Assembly: GCF_001879105.1 (NCBI RefSeq)
Contig: NZ_MLCF01000071.1
Location: forward strand, 1 to 49,999
Direction of reading: 5' to 3'
Length of the DNA: 49,999 nt
Source: Mangrovactinospora gilvigrisea
GTDB taxonomy: Bacteria > Actinomycetota > Actinomycetes > Streptomycetales > Streptomycetaceae
Numbering within the stretch: position 1 is the stretch's first letter; every line of letters starts with the position of its first letter. The notes under the pieces are model-generated. The model was not told the DNA's origin. It did no database searches and worked only from the letters and a program-made list of their open reading frames with translations. The position numbers and the translations under genes were made by a program. This document shows, one piece after another, positions 40,659 through 49,943 of this stretch.

Positions 40659-41927
40659 ATGGCATCGGCCGACATCTCCACCAGCAGCACGGCGCACACC
40701 GCGGCGCCGCACGGCGCGGACCGCGGCGGCACGCGCCGGCGGGCCGGCTGGCTGGTCGGCGTCGGCGTGGTGCTGGTGGCCCTGAACCTGCGCCCGGCCG
40801 TCTCCGGCACCGGGCCGCTGCTCGCCGAGATCCGCGACGACCTCCACATGAGCGGCACCATAGCGGGGTTGCTCACCTCGCTGCCGGTGGTCTGCTTCGC
40901 GGTCTTCGGCAGCCTGGGCCCGCTGATCGCCCGGCGGATCGGGCGGAACACCGTGCTGGTGGCGGCGATGGCCGCGCTCGCCGCGGGGCTGGTGCTGCGC
41001 GCCTTCTCCGGCGGGACGGGCGCGTTCCTCGCCTCGACGATGCTGGCGATGGCCGGGATCGCGGTCTCCAATGTGCTGCTGCCCGCACTGGTGAAGGACG
41101 AGTTCCCGGACCGGGTCGCGCTGATGACCGGCGTCTACTCGATGTCGCTGGCCGGCGGCACCGCGCTGGCCGCGGCGGCCGCCGTCCCGCTGGAGCGGGC
41201 ACTCGGCGGCGGCTGGCGCCCGGCGCTGGCCGCCTGGGCGGTCCTCGCGGTGCTCGCGGTGGCGGCCTGGGCGGCGGTGCTGGCGCTGCGCGGCCGGGGG
41301 ACGTCGCCCGCCGCGGCGCGGACCGCGCCGGCGCAGCGGGCCGGCGCCGGCATCTGGCGCAGCCCCACGGCCTGGTGGGTGGCGGCCTTCTTCGGCATCC
41401 AGGGCGGCGCGGCCTACACCTCGATGGGGTGGATGCCGCAGATGTTCCGGGACGCCGACGTCTCGGCGACCATGTCCGGCAACCTGCTGGCGATCACCCA
41501 GCTGGTCGGCGTGCCGATGTCGTTCGTGATCCCGGCGGTGGCCGGGCGGCTGAAGGACCAGCGCCCCATCGTGGTGGTGCTGATCGCGGCCGGGCTGGCG
41601 GCGTACGCGGGGATCGCCTTCGCCCCGGCCTCGGCGCCGCTGCTGTGGGCGATCCTGATGGGGGCGCTCAACTCCTGCTTCCCGCTGGCCCTGATGATGA
41701 TCGGGATGCGGGCGCGCACCGGCGAAGGGGTGGCCCGGCTCTCGTCCTTCGCGCAGAGCACCGGCTACCTGATCTCGGTGCCGCTGCCGCTGCTGACGGG
41801 CGCGCTCTACTCCGCGACGGGCGGCTGGGGGGTGCCGCTCGCCGTGCTCGCCGCGCTGATGCTGCCGCAGTGCGTGTTCGGGCTGCTCGCGGCCCGCAAC
41901 AGGTATGTGGACGACGAGTTGGCGTAG
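40659..41927 (+). CDS. MFS transporter, CynX/NimT type
   Basis: Major facilitator of 422 residues with about 12 membrane segments. GWLVGVGVVLVALNLRPAVSGTGPLLAEIRDDL is the conserved start of the cyanate/2-nitroimidazole transporter group. Other signatures are FGSLGPLIARRIGRN and GMRARTGEGVARLSSFAQSTGYL. ATG 40659 has AAGGAG (40642-40647) upstream; the in-frame ATGs at 40587 and 40590 lie in the promoter region and are rejected. Probably regulated by the divergent GntR protein. Substrate unknown. Confidence 0.88.
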   Translation: MASADISTSSTAHTAAPHGADRGGTRRRAGWLVGVGVVLVALNLRPAVSGTGPLLAEIRDDLHMSGTIAGLLTSLPVVCFAVFGSLGPLIARRIGRNTVLVAAMAALAAGLVLRAFSGGTGAFLASTMLAMAGIAVSNVLLPALVKDEFPDRVALMTGVYSMSLAGGTALAAAAAVPLERALGGGWRPALAAWAVLAVLAVAAWAAVLALRGRGTSPAAARTAPAQRAGAGIWRSPTAWWVAAFFGIQGGAAYTSMGWMPQMFRDADVSATMSGNLLAITQLVGVPMSFVIPAVAGRLKDQRPIVVVLIAAGLAAYAGIAFAPASAPLLWAILMGALNSCFPLALMMIGMRARTGEGVARLSSFAQSTGYLISVPLPLLTGALYSATGGWGVPLAVLAALMLPQCVFGLLAARNRYVDDELA

Positions 41928-41952
41928 CGCTCCGCACGGCTGCTCCGGACCA

Positions 41953-41983
41953 TTGAATCGATCCAGGCGGGCCCGGTTAGACT
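41953..41983 (+). promoter_or_regulatory. Promoter/operator of the downstream lacI-type gene
   Basis: TTGAAT (41953-41958), a 19-base spacer and TAGACT (41978-41983) form a promoter. The -35 lies in a partial palindrome, TTGAATCGATCCAG, with the central CG typical of LacI-family sites, so autoregulation is likely. Confidence 0.5.
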
Positions 41984-42026
41984 CCGGCTGCCGGGCGAGG
42001 CGCGCCGGACGTGAAGGAGTCGGCCG

Positions 42027-43049
42027 ATGGTGAGCATCAAGGACGTGGCACGGCGCGCGGGCGTGTCGATCGGCACGGTCTCCAACGTCGTCAACCGCCC
42101 CTCGCTGGTCTCCGAGAGCACCCGCGAGCGGGTGCGGGCGGCGATCCGCGAGTTGGGGTACGTCCGCAGCGAGACGGCCCGTCAGCTGCGCGCCGGACAG
42201 AGCAGGGTGATCGCCCTGCTGGTGCTCGACATGACCAACCCGTTCTTCGTGGACGTCGCGCACGGCGCCGAGCGGGAGGCCCGCGAGCAGGGCCTGGGCG
42301 TGATGTTCTGCAACAGCGACCAGGATCCGGAGGAGGAGGCCGCGTATCTGTCGCTCTTCGCGGAGCAGCGGGTGCGCGGCGTGCTGATCACCCCGGCGAC
42401 GGAGGGGGACGCGGCGCTCGCGGTGCTCTCCGGGTTCTCCCGGCACGGCATCCCGCATGTGCTGGTCGACCGGCTGGTGCCGGCGGACCGGGCCTGCTCG
42501 GTGTCGGTCGACGACGTGACGGGCGGCTCGCTCGCGGCGGCGCACCTCTTCGGGCTGGGGCACCGCAGGATCGGCTACGTCACCGGGCCGCTGCGGATGG
42601 CGCAGTGCGCGGACCGGCTGCGCGGGGCGCGGGCCGCGGCGGCGGAGGCGGGCCTGGACGAGGACGCGGTGCGCGTCGAGGAGCGCGGCGCGCTGACGGT
42701 GGCCGAGGGCCGGGCGGCGGCGCACGCGCTGCTCTCCGGCGCGGCGCAGGCCTGGCCGACGGCGGTGTTCTGCGCGAACGACCTGCTGGCGCTGGGGGTG
42801 CTGCAGGTGATGGTGGAGCGGGGCGTGCGGGTGCCGGACGACATGGCGATCGTCGGCTACGACGACATCGAGTTCGCGGCGGCGGCCGCGGTGCCGCTCT
42901 CCTCGGTGCGCCAGCCGGCCCGCCTGATCGGCCGCACGGCCGCGCGGCTGCTGATCGAGGAGACCGACCCGGCGACGGCGCCCGAGCACCACCACCAGCG
43001 GGTGGTGTACGAGCCGGAGCTGGTGGTGCGGCGCTCGACGTCCGGGTGA
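42027..43049 (+). CDS. LacI-family transcriptional regulator
   Basis: Regulator of 340 residues. The helix-turn-helix and hinge (SIKDVARRAGVSIGTVSNVVNRPSLVSESTRERVRAAIRELGYVRSETARQLRAG as residues ~3-57) are complete. The effector domain has VIALLVLDMTNPFFVDVAHGAERE and MAIVGYDDIEFAAAAAVPLSSVRQP. GAAGGAG precedes the ATG. No sugar gene cluster is adjacent: the MFS gene lies 99 bases upstream on the same strand, and a LysR gene is convergent. It probably controls genes elsewhere; the effector is unknown. Confidence 0.9.
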   Translation: MVSIKDVARRAGVSIGTVSNVVNRPSLVSESTRERVRAAIRELGYVRSETARQLRAGQSRVIALLVLDMTNPFFVDVAHGAEREAREQGLGVMFCNSDQDPEEEAAYLSLFAEQRVRGVLITPATEGDAALAVLSGFSRHGIPHVLVDRLVPADRACSVSVDDVTGGSLAAAHLFGLGHRRIGYVTGPLRMAQCADRLRGARAAAAEAGLDEDAVRVEERGALTVAEGRAAAHALLSGAAQAWPTAVFCANDLLALGVLQVMVERGVRVPDDMAIVGYDDIEFAAAAAVPLSSVRQPARLIGRTAARLLIEETDPATAPEHHHQRVVYEPELVVRRSTSG

Positions 43050-43050
43050 G

Positions 43051-43066
43051 GCGCGGGGAACCGCGC
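43051..43066. terminator. Hairpin with GGAA tetraloop after the lacI-type gene
   Basis: GCGCGG (43051-43056), loop GGAA, then CCGCGC (43061-43066). The 20 bases at 43050-43069 are the exact inverted copy of 36435-36454. It lies between convergent lacI and lysR genes. Confidence 0.6.
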
Positions 43067-43104
43067 GAGTGAAGCACTACGGGCCGCGGCACCAACAGGC
43101 CCGC

Positions 43105-44067
43105 TCAGTCCGTGCTCAGCACCAGCTCGACCGTGCGCTCCACCGCCCTGCGGATGTGCTCCTCGACCGCGGCGATCGGCGGCCAGCCGCCCTGGCCCTG
43201 GCGGTGCGCCAGCAGCGCCCGCCGGGTCGCCGGGACGCCCTCCAGCGCGCGGAGCTCCACCCCCGCCCGCTCCGGCCGCGCCGACAGCCGCGGCAGCAGG
43301 CCGATCCCCAGGCCGGCCCCCACCAGCGACTGCACCAGCGTCAGCGCGTCCACCCGGTGCGCGATCCGCGGCGTGAAACCGGCCAGCGCGCAGAGCCGCT
43401 GCACCACCTCGTCGTCGTCCGTCCCGCGGGAGTTGGCGATCCACTCGACGTCCGCGAGCGCGGCCAGCCGTCCCACCTCCAGCGGGCCGTCCGGGAGCCC
43501 GACCCGCTCCGGCAGCCCCTCCGGGACGGCCAGCAGGAACGGCTCCTCCCAGAGCGGCTCGACCTCCACGCCCTCCGGCGGCGTCCGCGGCGCCAGCCGG
43601 TACTCGTAGACCAGCCCGACCTCCGCCCGTCCGTCCAGCAGCAGCGAGTACGTCTCGTCCGGCTCGTGCTCGAAGACGTGCGCCTCCACGCCCGGCACCT
43701 CCTGCGCCAGCGAGTGCAGCGCGGCCACCAGCACCGTCTCCACACCGGTGGCGAACGCCCCGATCCGCACCAGGCCGGCGGGCTCCGCGTCGCCGCGCAG
43801 CTCGGCCTCGGCGGCGTCCACCGCGGCGAGGATGCCGAGGCCGTGCTGGACGAGCCGGCGTCCCGCCGGAGTGAGCCGGACCCGCCGCCCGTCCGGAACC
43901 AGCAGCTTGCGGCCCACCTCGCGCTCCAGCACCGCCAGGTGCTTGGACACCGCCGAGGTGCGGTAGCCGGTCGCCTCGGCGACCGCGCTCATGGTGCCCA
44001 ACCGGCTCAGCTCCACCAGCAGGCGGAGCCGGGTCAGATCAAGCTCTCCGTGGTGCTCGGGCTGCAT
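43105..44067 (-). CDS. LysR-family regulator
   Basis: Regulator of 320 residues. The winged helix is LDLTRLRLLVELSRLGTMSAVAEATGYRTSAVSKHLAVLEREVG, followed by a LysR substrate domain (LVRIGAFATGVETVLVAALHSLAQEVPGVE). ATG 44067 is chosen for its position just before this domain; the GGAGGG directly before it is too close to be a good ribosome site, and GTG 44082 is an alternative. It diverges from an EamA exporter with an 83-base shared region, the usual arrangement for LysR proteins controlling an efflux gene. Confidence 0.88.
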   Translation of the reverse strand: MQPEHHGELDLTRLRLLVELSRLGTMSAVAEATGYRTSAVSKHLAVLEREVGRKLLVPDGRRVRLTPAGRRLVQHGLGILAAVDAAEAELRGDAEPAGLVRIGAFATGVETVLVAALHSLAQEVPGVEAHVFEHEPDETYSLLLDGRAEVGLVYEYRLAPRTPPEGVEVEPLWEEPFLLAVPEGLPERVGLPDGPLEVGRLAALADVEWIANSRGTDDDEVVQRLCALAGFTPRIAHRVDALTLVQSLVGAGLGIGLLPRLSARPERAGVELRALEGVPATRRALLAHRQGQGGWPPIAAVEEHIRRAVERTVELVLSTD

Positions 44068-44085
44068 CCCTCCATTGTCCACCCG

Positions 44086-44106
44086 AAGTGAAAGATCACT
44101 CCACTT
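44086..44106. promoter_or_regulatory. Inverted repeats between lysR and the EamA gene
   Basis: AGTGA (44087-44091) with TCACT (44096-44100), and AAGTG (44086-44090) with CACTT (44102-44106), form two overlapping inverted repeats in the divergent region. They are a candidate LysR binding site. Confidence 0.45.
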
Positions 44107-44150
44107 TTGGCTCGTGGACGGAAACTGATTCACGTGGCACTAATAGATGC

Positions 44151-45125
44151 ATGGCCCCCCTGACCTACTTCCCCCAGCTTCGCCTGCCCCGCAGCAGGAA
44201 CTCCTCCGGCGCCATGTACATGATCGCCGGGATGCTCACCCTGCAGGTGGGCTCGGCCCTCGCCGTGCATCTGTTCCCGGCGGTGGGCCCCGCCGGCACG
44301 GCCTGGCTGCGGATCTCCTTCGCGGCGATCCTGCTGGTCGCCGTCACGTTCCGGAAGCTCGGCCGCGAGCTGCGCACCGCCACCCGGCGGGACCTGGCGG
44401 CCGCGGCGCTGCTGGGCGCGGTCAGCGCGGGGATGACGCTCTGCTACTCGCAGGCGGTGGCGCGGATCCCGATGGGGACCGCGACCGCGATCGAGTTCAC
44501 CGGCCCGCTGCTGGTCGCGGTCCTGGCCGCGCACCGGCGGCGCGAGCTGGTGTGGCTCGGGGCGGCGGTGGCGGGGCTGCTGATGCTCACTCAGCCGTGG
44601 TCCGGCGCGAGCGACCTGGGCGGCCTGCTGTGGGCCGCCGGGGCGGCGGGCTGCTGGGCCGTCTACATCCTGGCCACCCAGGCGGTGGGGGAGCGGTTCT
44701 CCGGCGTCAACGGGCTGGCCCTGGCGATGGTCTCGGGCGCGATCGTGGCGGCGCCGTTCGGCGCGCCGGCGGTGGTGGCCAACCCGCAGCTGTGGGTGAT
44801 CGCCTCGGCGGCGGGGATCGCGGTGCTGATGCCGCTGCTGCCGTACGCGATGGACCTGGAGGCGCTGCGGCGGCTGACGCGGACCGTGTACGGGACGTTC
44901 GCCGGCCTGGAGCCGGCGGTGGCGGCGATCGTCGGCGCGGTGGTGCTGGCGCAGCTGCCCGGGCTCGGGCAGACGCTCGGCATCCTGCTGATCGTTGCGG
45001 CGGGGGTCGGGGCGGCGCGGGCCGGCTCGCGCCAGGAGCTGGGGGTCGGCGAGACGCGGGTGGTGGCGTCGGGCGGGCCGGCGGCGGCCACGTCCGTGGC
45101 GGAGCCGGACCGCGTCAACGCTTGA
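44151..45125 (+). CDS. EamA/DMT-family exporter
   Basis: Drug/metabolite transporter of 324 residues with about ten membrane segments in two EamA halves (MYMIAGMLTLQVGSALAVHLF; LLGAVSAGMTLCYSQAVARIPMGTATAIEFTGPLLVAVL; second half AGAAGCWAVYILATQAVGERF to VAAIVGAVVLAQLPGLGQTLGILLIVAAG). GTATAIEFTGPL resembles RhtA/threonine-homoserine exporters, so amino-acid export is possible but unproven. No Shine-Dalgarno precedes ATG 44151. The C-terminal ~40 residues are hydrophilic. Confidence 0.87.
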   Translation: MAPLTYFPQLRLPRSRNSSGAMYMIAGMLTLQVGSALAVHLFPAVGPAGTAWLRISFAAILLVAVTFRKLGRELRTATRRDLAAAALLGAVSAGMTLCYSQAVARIPMGTATAIEFTGPLLVAVLAAHRRRELVWLGAAVAGLLMLTQPWSGASDLGGLLWAAGAAGCWAVYILATQAVGERFSGVNGLALAMVSGAIVAAPFGAPAVVANPQLWVIASAAGIAVLMPLLPYAMDLEALRRLTRTVYGTFAGLEPAVAAIVGAVVLAQLPGLGQTLGILLIVAAGVGAARAGSRQELGVGETRVVASGGPAAATSVAEPDRVNA

Positions 45126-45152
45126 CGCTCGCTCGGTGATGCCGCCCCAAAG

Positions 45153-45172
45153 CCCCGGCACCGCATCCGGGG
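45153..45172. terminator. Intergenic hairpin, copy C
   Basis: CCCCGG (45153-45158), an eight-base loop and CCGGGG (45167-45172), the same layout as copies A and B. It lies between the convergent EamA and lhr genes and probably ends both transcripts. Confidence 0.6.
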
Positions 45173-45206
45173 TGCGTCCGGTGCAAGCGCCGTCGGCGAC
45201 TCCCGG

Positions 45207-48200
45207 TCAAGGACGCAACCGCAGGCCGCGCGGCGTCGCCGTGAAGCCGGCCGCCTCCAGGACGGGGGCCAGCGGCGACGTCAACGCCGGGTCGCCGTTG
45301 ACGCGTTCGACGGTGACCGTGCCCAGCGCGTCCGCCCGAGCCGCACCCGCGAGAGCGGACACCGCGGCGCCCACCACCGAGTCGTCCTCCGACCAGGACA
45401 GCAGCGACTTGCCGCCGCGCTCGACGTAGAGCACCAGCTCGCCGTCGACCAGCACCACCAGCGCCCCCGCCTTGCGGCCCGGCTTGTGCCCCGCCGCCTC
45501 CGGCCACGCCAGCGCCGCGCCGTAAGCGTTCGCCGGGTCGGCCGCCGCGAGCACCAGCGCCTCGGCAGCCCCGTCGCCCGCGGAGGACCGCCGCTCCAGC
45601 GCCGCCGCGACCGCGCGCAGCCGGTCGACCGCGCCGTCCGTCGCGAACTGCGCCGCGCCCAGCCCCTCGACGACGTATCCGCGCCGCGCGCGGCCCGTCT
45701 CCTCGAACGCCGACAGCACCCGGTACGCCCCCGCGAAACCTCCCGGGACCCGCTCCGCGCCGACCGCGCCGCGCGTCACCACGCCGTGCCGGTCGAGCAG
45801 CGTCTGCGCCCGGGCGTGCGCCCGCACCGTCGGCTCCGCCTCCCTCCGGGGCAGCAGCGACCAGCGCCCCGCCACCGTCGGCGGACCGGAGAACGACGCG
45901 GGACGGCGGGATCCGGTGCCCGCGCCGTAGCGCGCCCGGGGCGTCGCCCGCCGTGCGCGGTGCGCCGTCGCCCCCGCCGTGCGGCCCGAGCCCAGCAGGG
46001 CGCGCATCGGCCCCAGGGTGTCGTTGGTGACATAGCCCGACCAGGCGAGGTCCCACAGCGCCTCGGGCAGCGCCTCGCGGTCTTCCACCTGCCCCGCGAG
46101 CTGGCGGAAGAAGAGGCCGTACCCGCCCCGCAGCGCCTCCAGCAGCGCGCGGTGCACCGGCGTCAGCTCCAGCGGCAGCGGCTCCGGAAGCAGCAGCGGG
46201 GCCGCGTCCGCCGGGTAGAGGGCCACCCAGCCGTCCTTGCCGGGCAGCGGGCCCGCCCCGGCCCAGACCACCTCGCCGGCGGCCGTCAACTCGTCGAGCA
46301 GCGCCGGATGGTAGCCCGGCACCCGCGCCGGGAGCACCAGCTTCTCCAGCGCCGAGGCCGGCACCGCCGCGCCCTGCAGCTGCTCCACCGCCCGGACCAC
46401 GCCGTCCAGCCCGCGCAGCGCCCCCGCGCCGACGTGCTGCCACTGCGGCAGGAACGCGGCGAGCGCCCGCGGCGGCACCGGCTCCACCTCGTGGCGCAGC
46501 GCGGCCAGCGAGCGGCGCCGCAGCCGGCGCAGCACCTCGGCGTCGCACCACTCCAGGCCCGCGCCGCCGGGCGCGAACTCGCCGCTGACGACCCGTCCGG
46601 TGGTCGCCAGCCGCTGCAGCGCGCCGGACGCCACCGCGGTGCCCAGCCCGAACCGCGCCGCCGCCCGCTCGGCCGGGAAGGGGCCGTGGGTGCGGGCGAA
46701 CCGGGTGAGCAGATCGCCGAGCGGATCGGGCACCGGCTCGGTGAACGCCTCGGGGACGCCCACCGGGAGTGGCGTGCCCAGGGCGTCCCGCAGCCGGCCG
46801 GAGTCCTCGATCGCGGCCCAGTGGTCGCGGCCCGCGATCCGCACCCGGACGGCGCGCCGGGCGTGCTCCAGCTTCTCGGCCCAGCCCGGCTCGGCGCCGC
46901 GCTCGGCCAACTCCTCGCCGGTCAGCGGGCCGAGCACGCGCAGCGCGTCGGCGATGCCCTCGGCGTCCTTGAGCCGCCGCTCGGGGGTGAGCCACTGCAG
47001 CTCGCGCTCCAGCTGCTCCAGCACCTCGGCGTCGAGCAGCTCGCGCAGCTCGGCCTGGCCGAGCAGCTCGGCCAGCAGCCGGGAGTCGAGCGAGAGGGCG
47101 GCGGCGCGGCGCTCGGCGAGCGGGGTGTCGCCCTCGTAGAGGAACTGCGCGACATAGCCGAAGAGCAGCGACTGGGCGAAGGGCGACGGCTCGGGCGTCG
47201 TCACCTCGACGATGCGGACCCGCCGCTGCTCGACGTCCCGCATCAGCTCGGTGAGGCCGGGGACGTCGAAGACGTCCTGGAGGCACTCGCGGACCGTCTC
47301 CATGATGATCGGGAAGGAGCCGAACTCCGAGGCGACCTGGAGCAGCTGGGAGGCGCGCCGGCGCTGCTGCCACAGCGGGGTGCGCTTGCCGGGGCGGCGG
47401 CGCGGCAGCAGCAGCGCGCGGGCGGCGCACTCCCGGAAGCGGGAGGCGAAGAGCGCGGAGGAGCCGACCTGCTCGGTGACCAGTTGCTCGACCTCGCCGG
47501 GCTCGAAGAGCACGGTGGCCGCGTCGACCGGGGCCTCGTCGCCGTTCGGCGAGGGACCGTTCGGCGAGGGGCCGGTCGGCGGTGGGGACGGAGCCGGGGA
47601 CGGCGACGCGGCCAGCGGGCCGTCCGCCAGCAGATCGGCGTCGAGCCCGGGGATGCCGAGGTCGAGGTCGCCGAAGCCGCCCTGATCGCCGATCAGGTCG
47701 GCGTCCGGCAGCCGCAGCACGATGCCGTCGTCGGCGTGCATGACCTGCGCGTCCATCCCCAGCCGCTCCTGCAGCCGGGCGCCGAGCGCCAGCGCCCACG
47801 GCGCGTGCACCTGGGCGCCGAAGGGGGAGTGCACCACGACCCGCCAGTCGCCCAGCTCGTCGCGGAAGCGCTCCACCACGATGGTGCGGTCGTCCGGGAC
47901 ATGGCCGGTGGCCTTGCGCTGCTCGCCGACGTAGGCGAGCAGGTTGTCGGCGGCCCAGGTGTCGAGGCCGGCGGCGGTGAGGCGGGCCCGCGCCTCGGGC
48001 TCGCCGAGCCCGCCGATCTCGCGGAGGAACGCGCCCACCGCGCGGCCCAGTTCGAGGGGGCGGCCCAGCGCGTCGCCGTGCCAGAACGGCAGCCGGCCCG
48101 GCACACCGGGGGCGGGGGAGACCAGCACCCGGTCGTGGGTGATGTCCTCGATCCGCCAGGAGGAGGTGCCCAGGCTGAAGACGTCCCCGACGCGGGACTC

Positions 48201-49943
48201 GTAGACCATCTCCTCGTCGAGCTCCCCGACGCGTCCTCCCCCCTTCTTGGGGTCGGCGCCGACCAGGAAGACCCCGAAGAGCCCGCGGTCGGGGATGGTG
48301 CCGCCGGAGGTGACGGCGAGGCGCTGCGCGCCGGGCCGCGCGGCGACCGTGCCCTCCACCCGGTCCCACACCAGGCGGGGGCGCAGCTCGGCGAAGGCGT
48401 CGGACGGGTAGCGGCCGGCGAGCATGTCGAGGACCGACTCGAAGGCCGACTCGGGGAGCGCGGCGAACGGCGCGGCGCGCCGGACGAGCGCGAGCAGCGC
48501 CGGCACCTCCCAGCCGTCCATCGCCGTCATCGCGACGATCTGCTGGGCGAGCACGTCGAGCGGGTTGCGGGGGACCCGCAGCGCCTCGATGCCGCCCTCC
48601 CGCATCCGCTCGGTGACGACGGCGGACTGGAGGAGATCTCCCCGGTACTTGGGGAAGACGACGCCCCGCGAGACGGCCCCGACCTGGTGCCCGGCGCGGC
48701 CGACGCGCTGCAGGCCGGAGGCGACCGACGGCGGCGACTCGACCTGGACGACGAGGTCGACGGCGCCCATGTCGATGCCCAGCTCCAGGCTGGAGGTGGC
48801 GACCACGGCGGGCAGCCGGCCGGCCTTCAGCGCCTCCTCGACCTCGGCGCGCTGCTCCTTGGAGACCGAGCCGTGGTGGGCGCGGGCCAGCACCGGCGGC
48901 GCGCCGGCCACCTCCCCGGCGTTGCCCATCAGCTCGGCGGGGGTGAGGTGCGTGGGGTCGGGATCCGGCGTCTCGCCGGCGCGCTCGCGGACGATCTCGT
49001 TGAGCCGGTTGCAGAGCCGCTCGGCGAGGCGGCGGGAGTTGGCGAAGACGATCGTCGAGTCGTGCGCCTCGATCAGATCGACGACCCGCTCCTCGACATG
49101 GGGCCAGATGGAGGCACGGCCACGAGGGTCGTCGGAGTCGGCGGGGTTGGGCGCGATGTCGGTGACGGGGGAGCCGCCCAGCTCGGACAGATCCTGGACG
49201 GGGACCTCGACGGCGAGGTCGAACCGCTTCTCGGAGGGCGGCTGCACGATCTCGACCCGCCGCTGCGGGGAGAGCCAGCGGGCCACCTCGTCGACCGGGC
49301 GGACGGTGGCGGACAGCCCGATGCGGCGGGCCGGGCGCGGCAGCAGCTCGTCGAGCCGCTCCAGGGAGAGGGCGAGGTGCGCGCCGCGCTTGGTGCCGGC
49401 GACGGCGTGCACCTCGTCGAGGATCACCGTCTCGACGCCGCGCAGCGACTCACGGGCGGCGGAGGTGAGCAGCAGGAAGAGCGACTCGGGGGTGGTGATC
49501 AGGATGTCGGGCGGATGCGTCTGGAAGCGGCGCCGGTCCTTCGGCGCGGTGTCGCCGGACCGGATGCCGACCTCCACCTCGGGCTCGGGCAGGCCGAGGC
49601 GGAGCGACTCCTGGCGGAGGCCGGCGAGGGGGCCGCGGAGGTTGCGCTCCACGTCGACGGCGAGGGCCTTCAGGGGGGAGACGTAGAGGACGCGGCAGCG
49701 GGCGAGGCGCTCCGCCGGGGGCGGGGTGGTGGCGAGCTCGTCGAGGGCGGCGAAGAAGGCGGCGAGGGTCTTGCCGGAGCCGGTGGGGGCGACGACCAGG
49801 ACGTCCGAGCGGGCCCGGACGGCGCGCCAGGTGCCGGCCTGGGCCGCGGTGGGGGCGGCGAAGGCGCGGGTGAACCAGGCGCGGGCCGGTTCGGAGAAGC
49901 CTGCGAGGGGATCGTCGGCGGCGGTCGCGTTCACGCCTCCCAT
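45207..49943 (-). CDS. lhr: Large DEAD/DEAH-family helicase Lhr
   Basis: ATP-dependent 3'-5' DNA/RNA-DNA helicase of 1578 residues. RecA domain 1 has Walker A APTGSGKT (52-59, K58) and DEVH at 176-179 (VILDEVHA). Domain 2 has LELGIDMGAVDLVVQVESPPSVASGLQRVGRAGHQVG. A winged helix and the large Lhr C-terminal region follow; near residue 800 is a Ser/Pro linker with duplicated GPSPN units (about 47550-47600). Full-length Lhr is normal in actinobacteria, where it is linked to DNA repair. ATG 49943 is the likely start (MGGVNATAADDP); no Shine-Dalgarno is visible. In streptomycetes it lies to the left of recA. Confidence 0.93.
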   Translation of the reverse strand: MGGVNATAADDPLAGFSEPARAWFTRAFAAPTAAQAGTWRAVRARSDVLVVAPTGSGKTLAAFFAALDELATTPPPAERLARCRVLYVSPLKALAVDVERNLRGPLAGLRQESLRLGLPEPEVEVGIRSGDTAPKDRRRFQTHPPDILITTPESLFLLLTSAARESLRGVETVILDEVHAVAGTKRGAHLALSLERLDELLPRPARRIGLSATVRPVDEVARWLSPQRRVEIVQPPSEKRFDLAVEVPVQDLSELGGSPVTDIAPNPADSDDPRGRASIWPHVEERVVDLIEAHDSTIVFANSRRLAERLCNRLNEIVRERAGETPDPDPTHLTPAELMGNAGEVAGAPPVLARAHHGSVSKEQRAEVEEALKAGRLPAVVATSSLELGIDMGAVDLVVQVESPPSVASGLQRVGRAGHQVGAVSRGVVFPKYRGDLLQSAVVTERMREGGIEALRVPRNPLDVLAQQIVAMTAMDGWEVPALLALVRRAAPFAALPESAFESVLDMLAGRYPSDAFAELRPRLVWDRVEGTVAARPGAQRLAVTSGGTIPDRGLFGVFLVGADPKKGGGRVGELDEEMVYESRVGDVFSLGTSSWRIEDITHDRVLVSPAPGVPGRLPFWHGDALGRPLELGRAVGAFLREIGGLGEPEARARLTAAGLDTWAADNLLAYVGEQRKATGHVPDDRTIVVERFRDELGDWRVVVHSPFGAQVHAPWALALGARLQERLGMDAQVMHADDGIVLRLPDADLIGDQGGFGDLDLGIPGLDADLLADGPLAASPSPAPSPPPTGPSPNGPSPNGDEAPVDAATVLFEPGEVEQLVTEQVGSSALFASRFRECAARALLLPRRRPGKRTPLWQQRRRASQLLQVASEFGSFPIIMETVRECLQDVFDVPGLTELMRDVEQRRVRIVEVTTPEPSPFAQSLLFGYVAQFLYEGDTPLAERRAAALSLDSRLLAELLGQAELRELLDAEVLEQLERELQWLTPERRLKDAEGIADALRVLGPLTGEELAERGAEPGWAEKLEHARRAVRVRIAGRDHWAAIEDSGRLRDALGTPLPVGVPEAFTEPVPDPLGDLLTRFARTHGPFPAERAAARFGLGTAVASGALQRLATTGRVVSGEFAPGGAGLEWCDAEVLRRLRRRSLAALRHEVEPVPPRALAAFLPQWQHVGAGALRGLDGVVRAVEQLQGAAVPASALEKLVLPARVPGYHPALLDELTAAGEVVWAGAGPLPGKDGWVALYPADAAPLLLPEPLPLELTPVHRALLEALRGGYGLFFRQLAGQVEDREALPEALWDLAWSGYVTNDTLGPMRALLGSGRTAGATAHRARRATPRARYGAGTGSRRPASFSGPPTVAGRWSLLPRREAEPTVRAHARAQTLLDRHGVVTRGAVGAERVPGGFAGAYRVLSAFEETGRARRGYVVEGLGAAQFATDGAVDRLRAVAAALERRSSAGDGAAEALVLAAADPANAYGAALAWPEAAGHKPGRKAGALVVLVDGELVLYVERGGKSLLSWSEDDSVVGAAVSALAGAARADALGTVTVERVNGDPALTSPLAPVLEAAGFTATPRGLRLRP

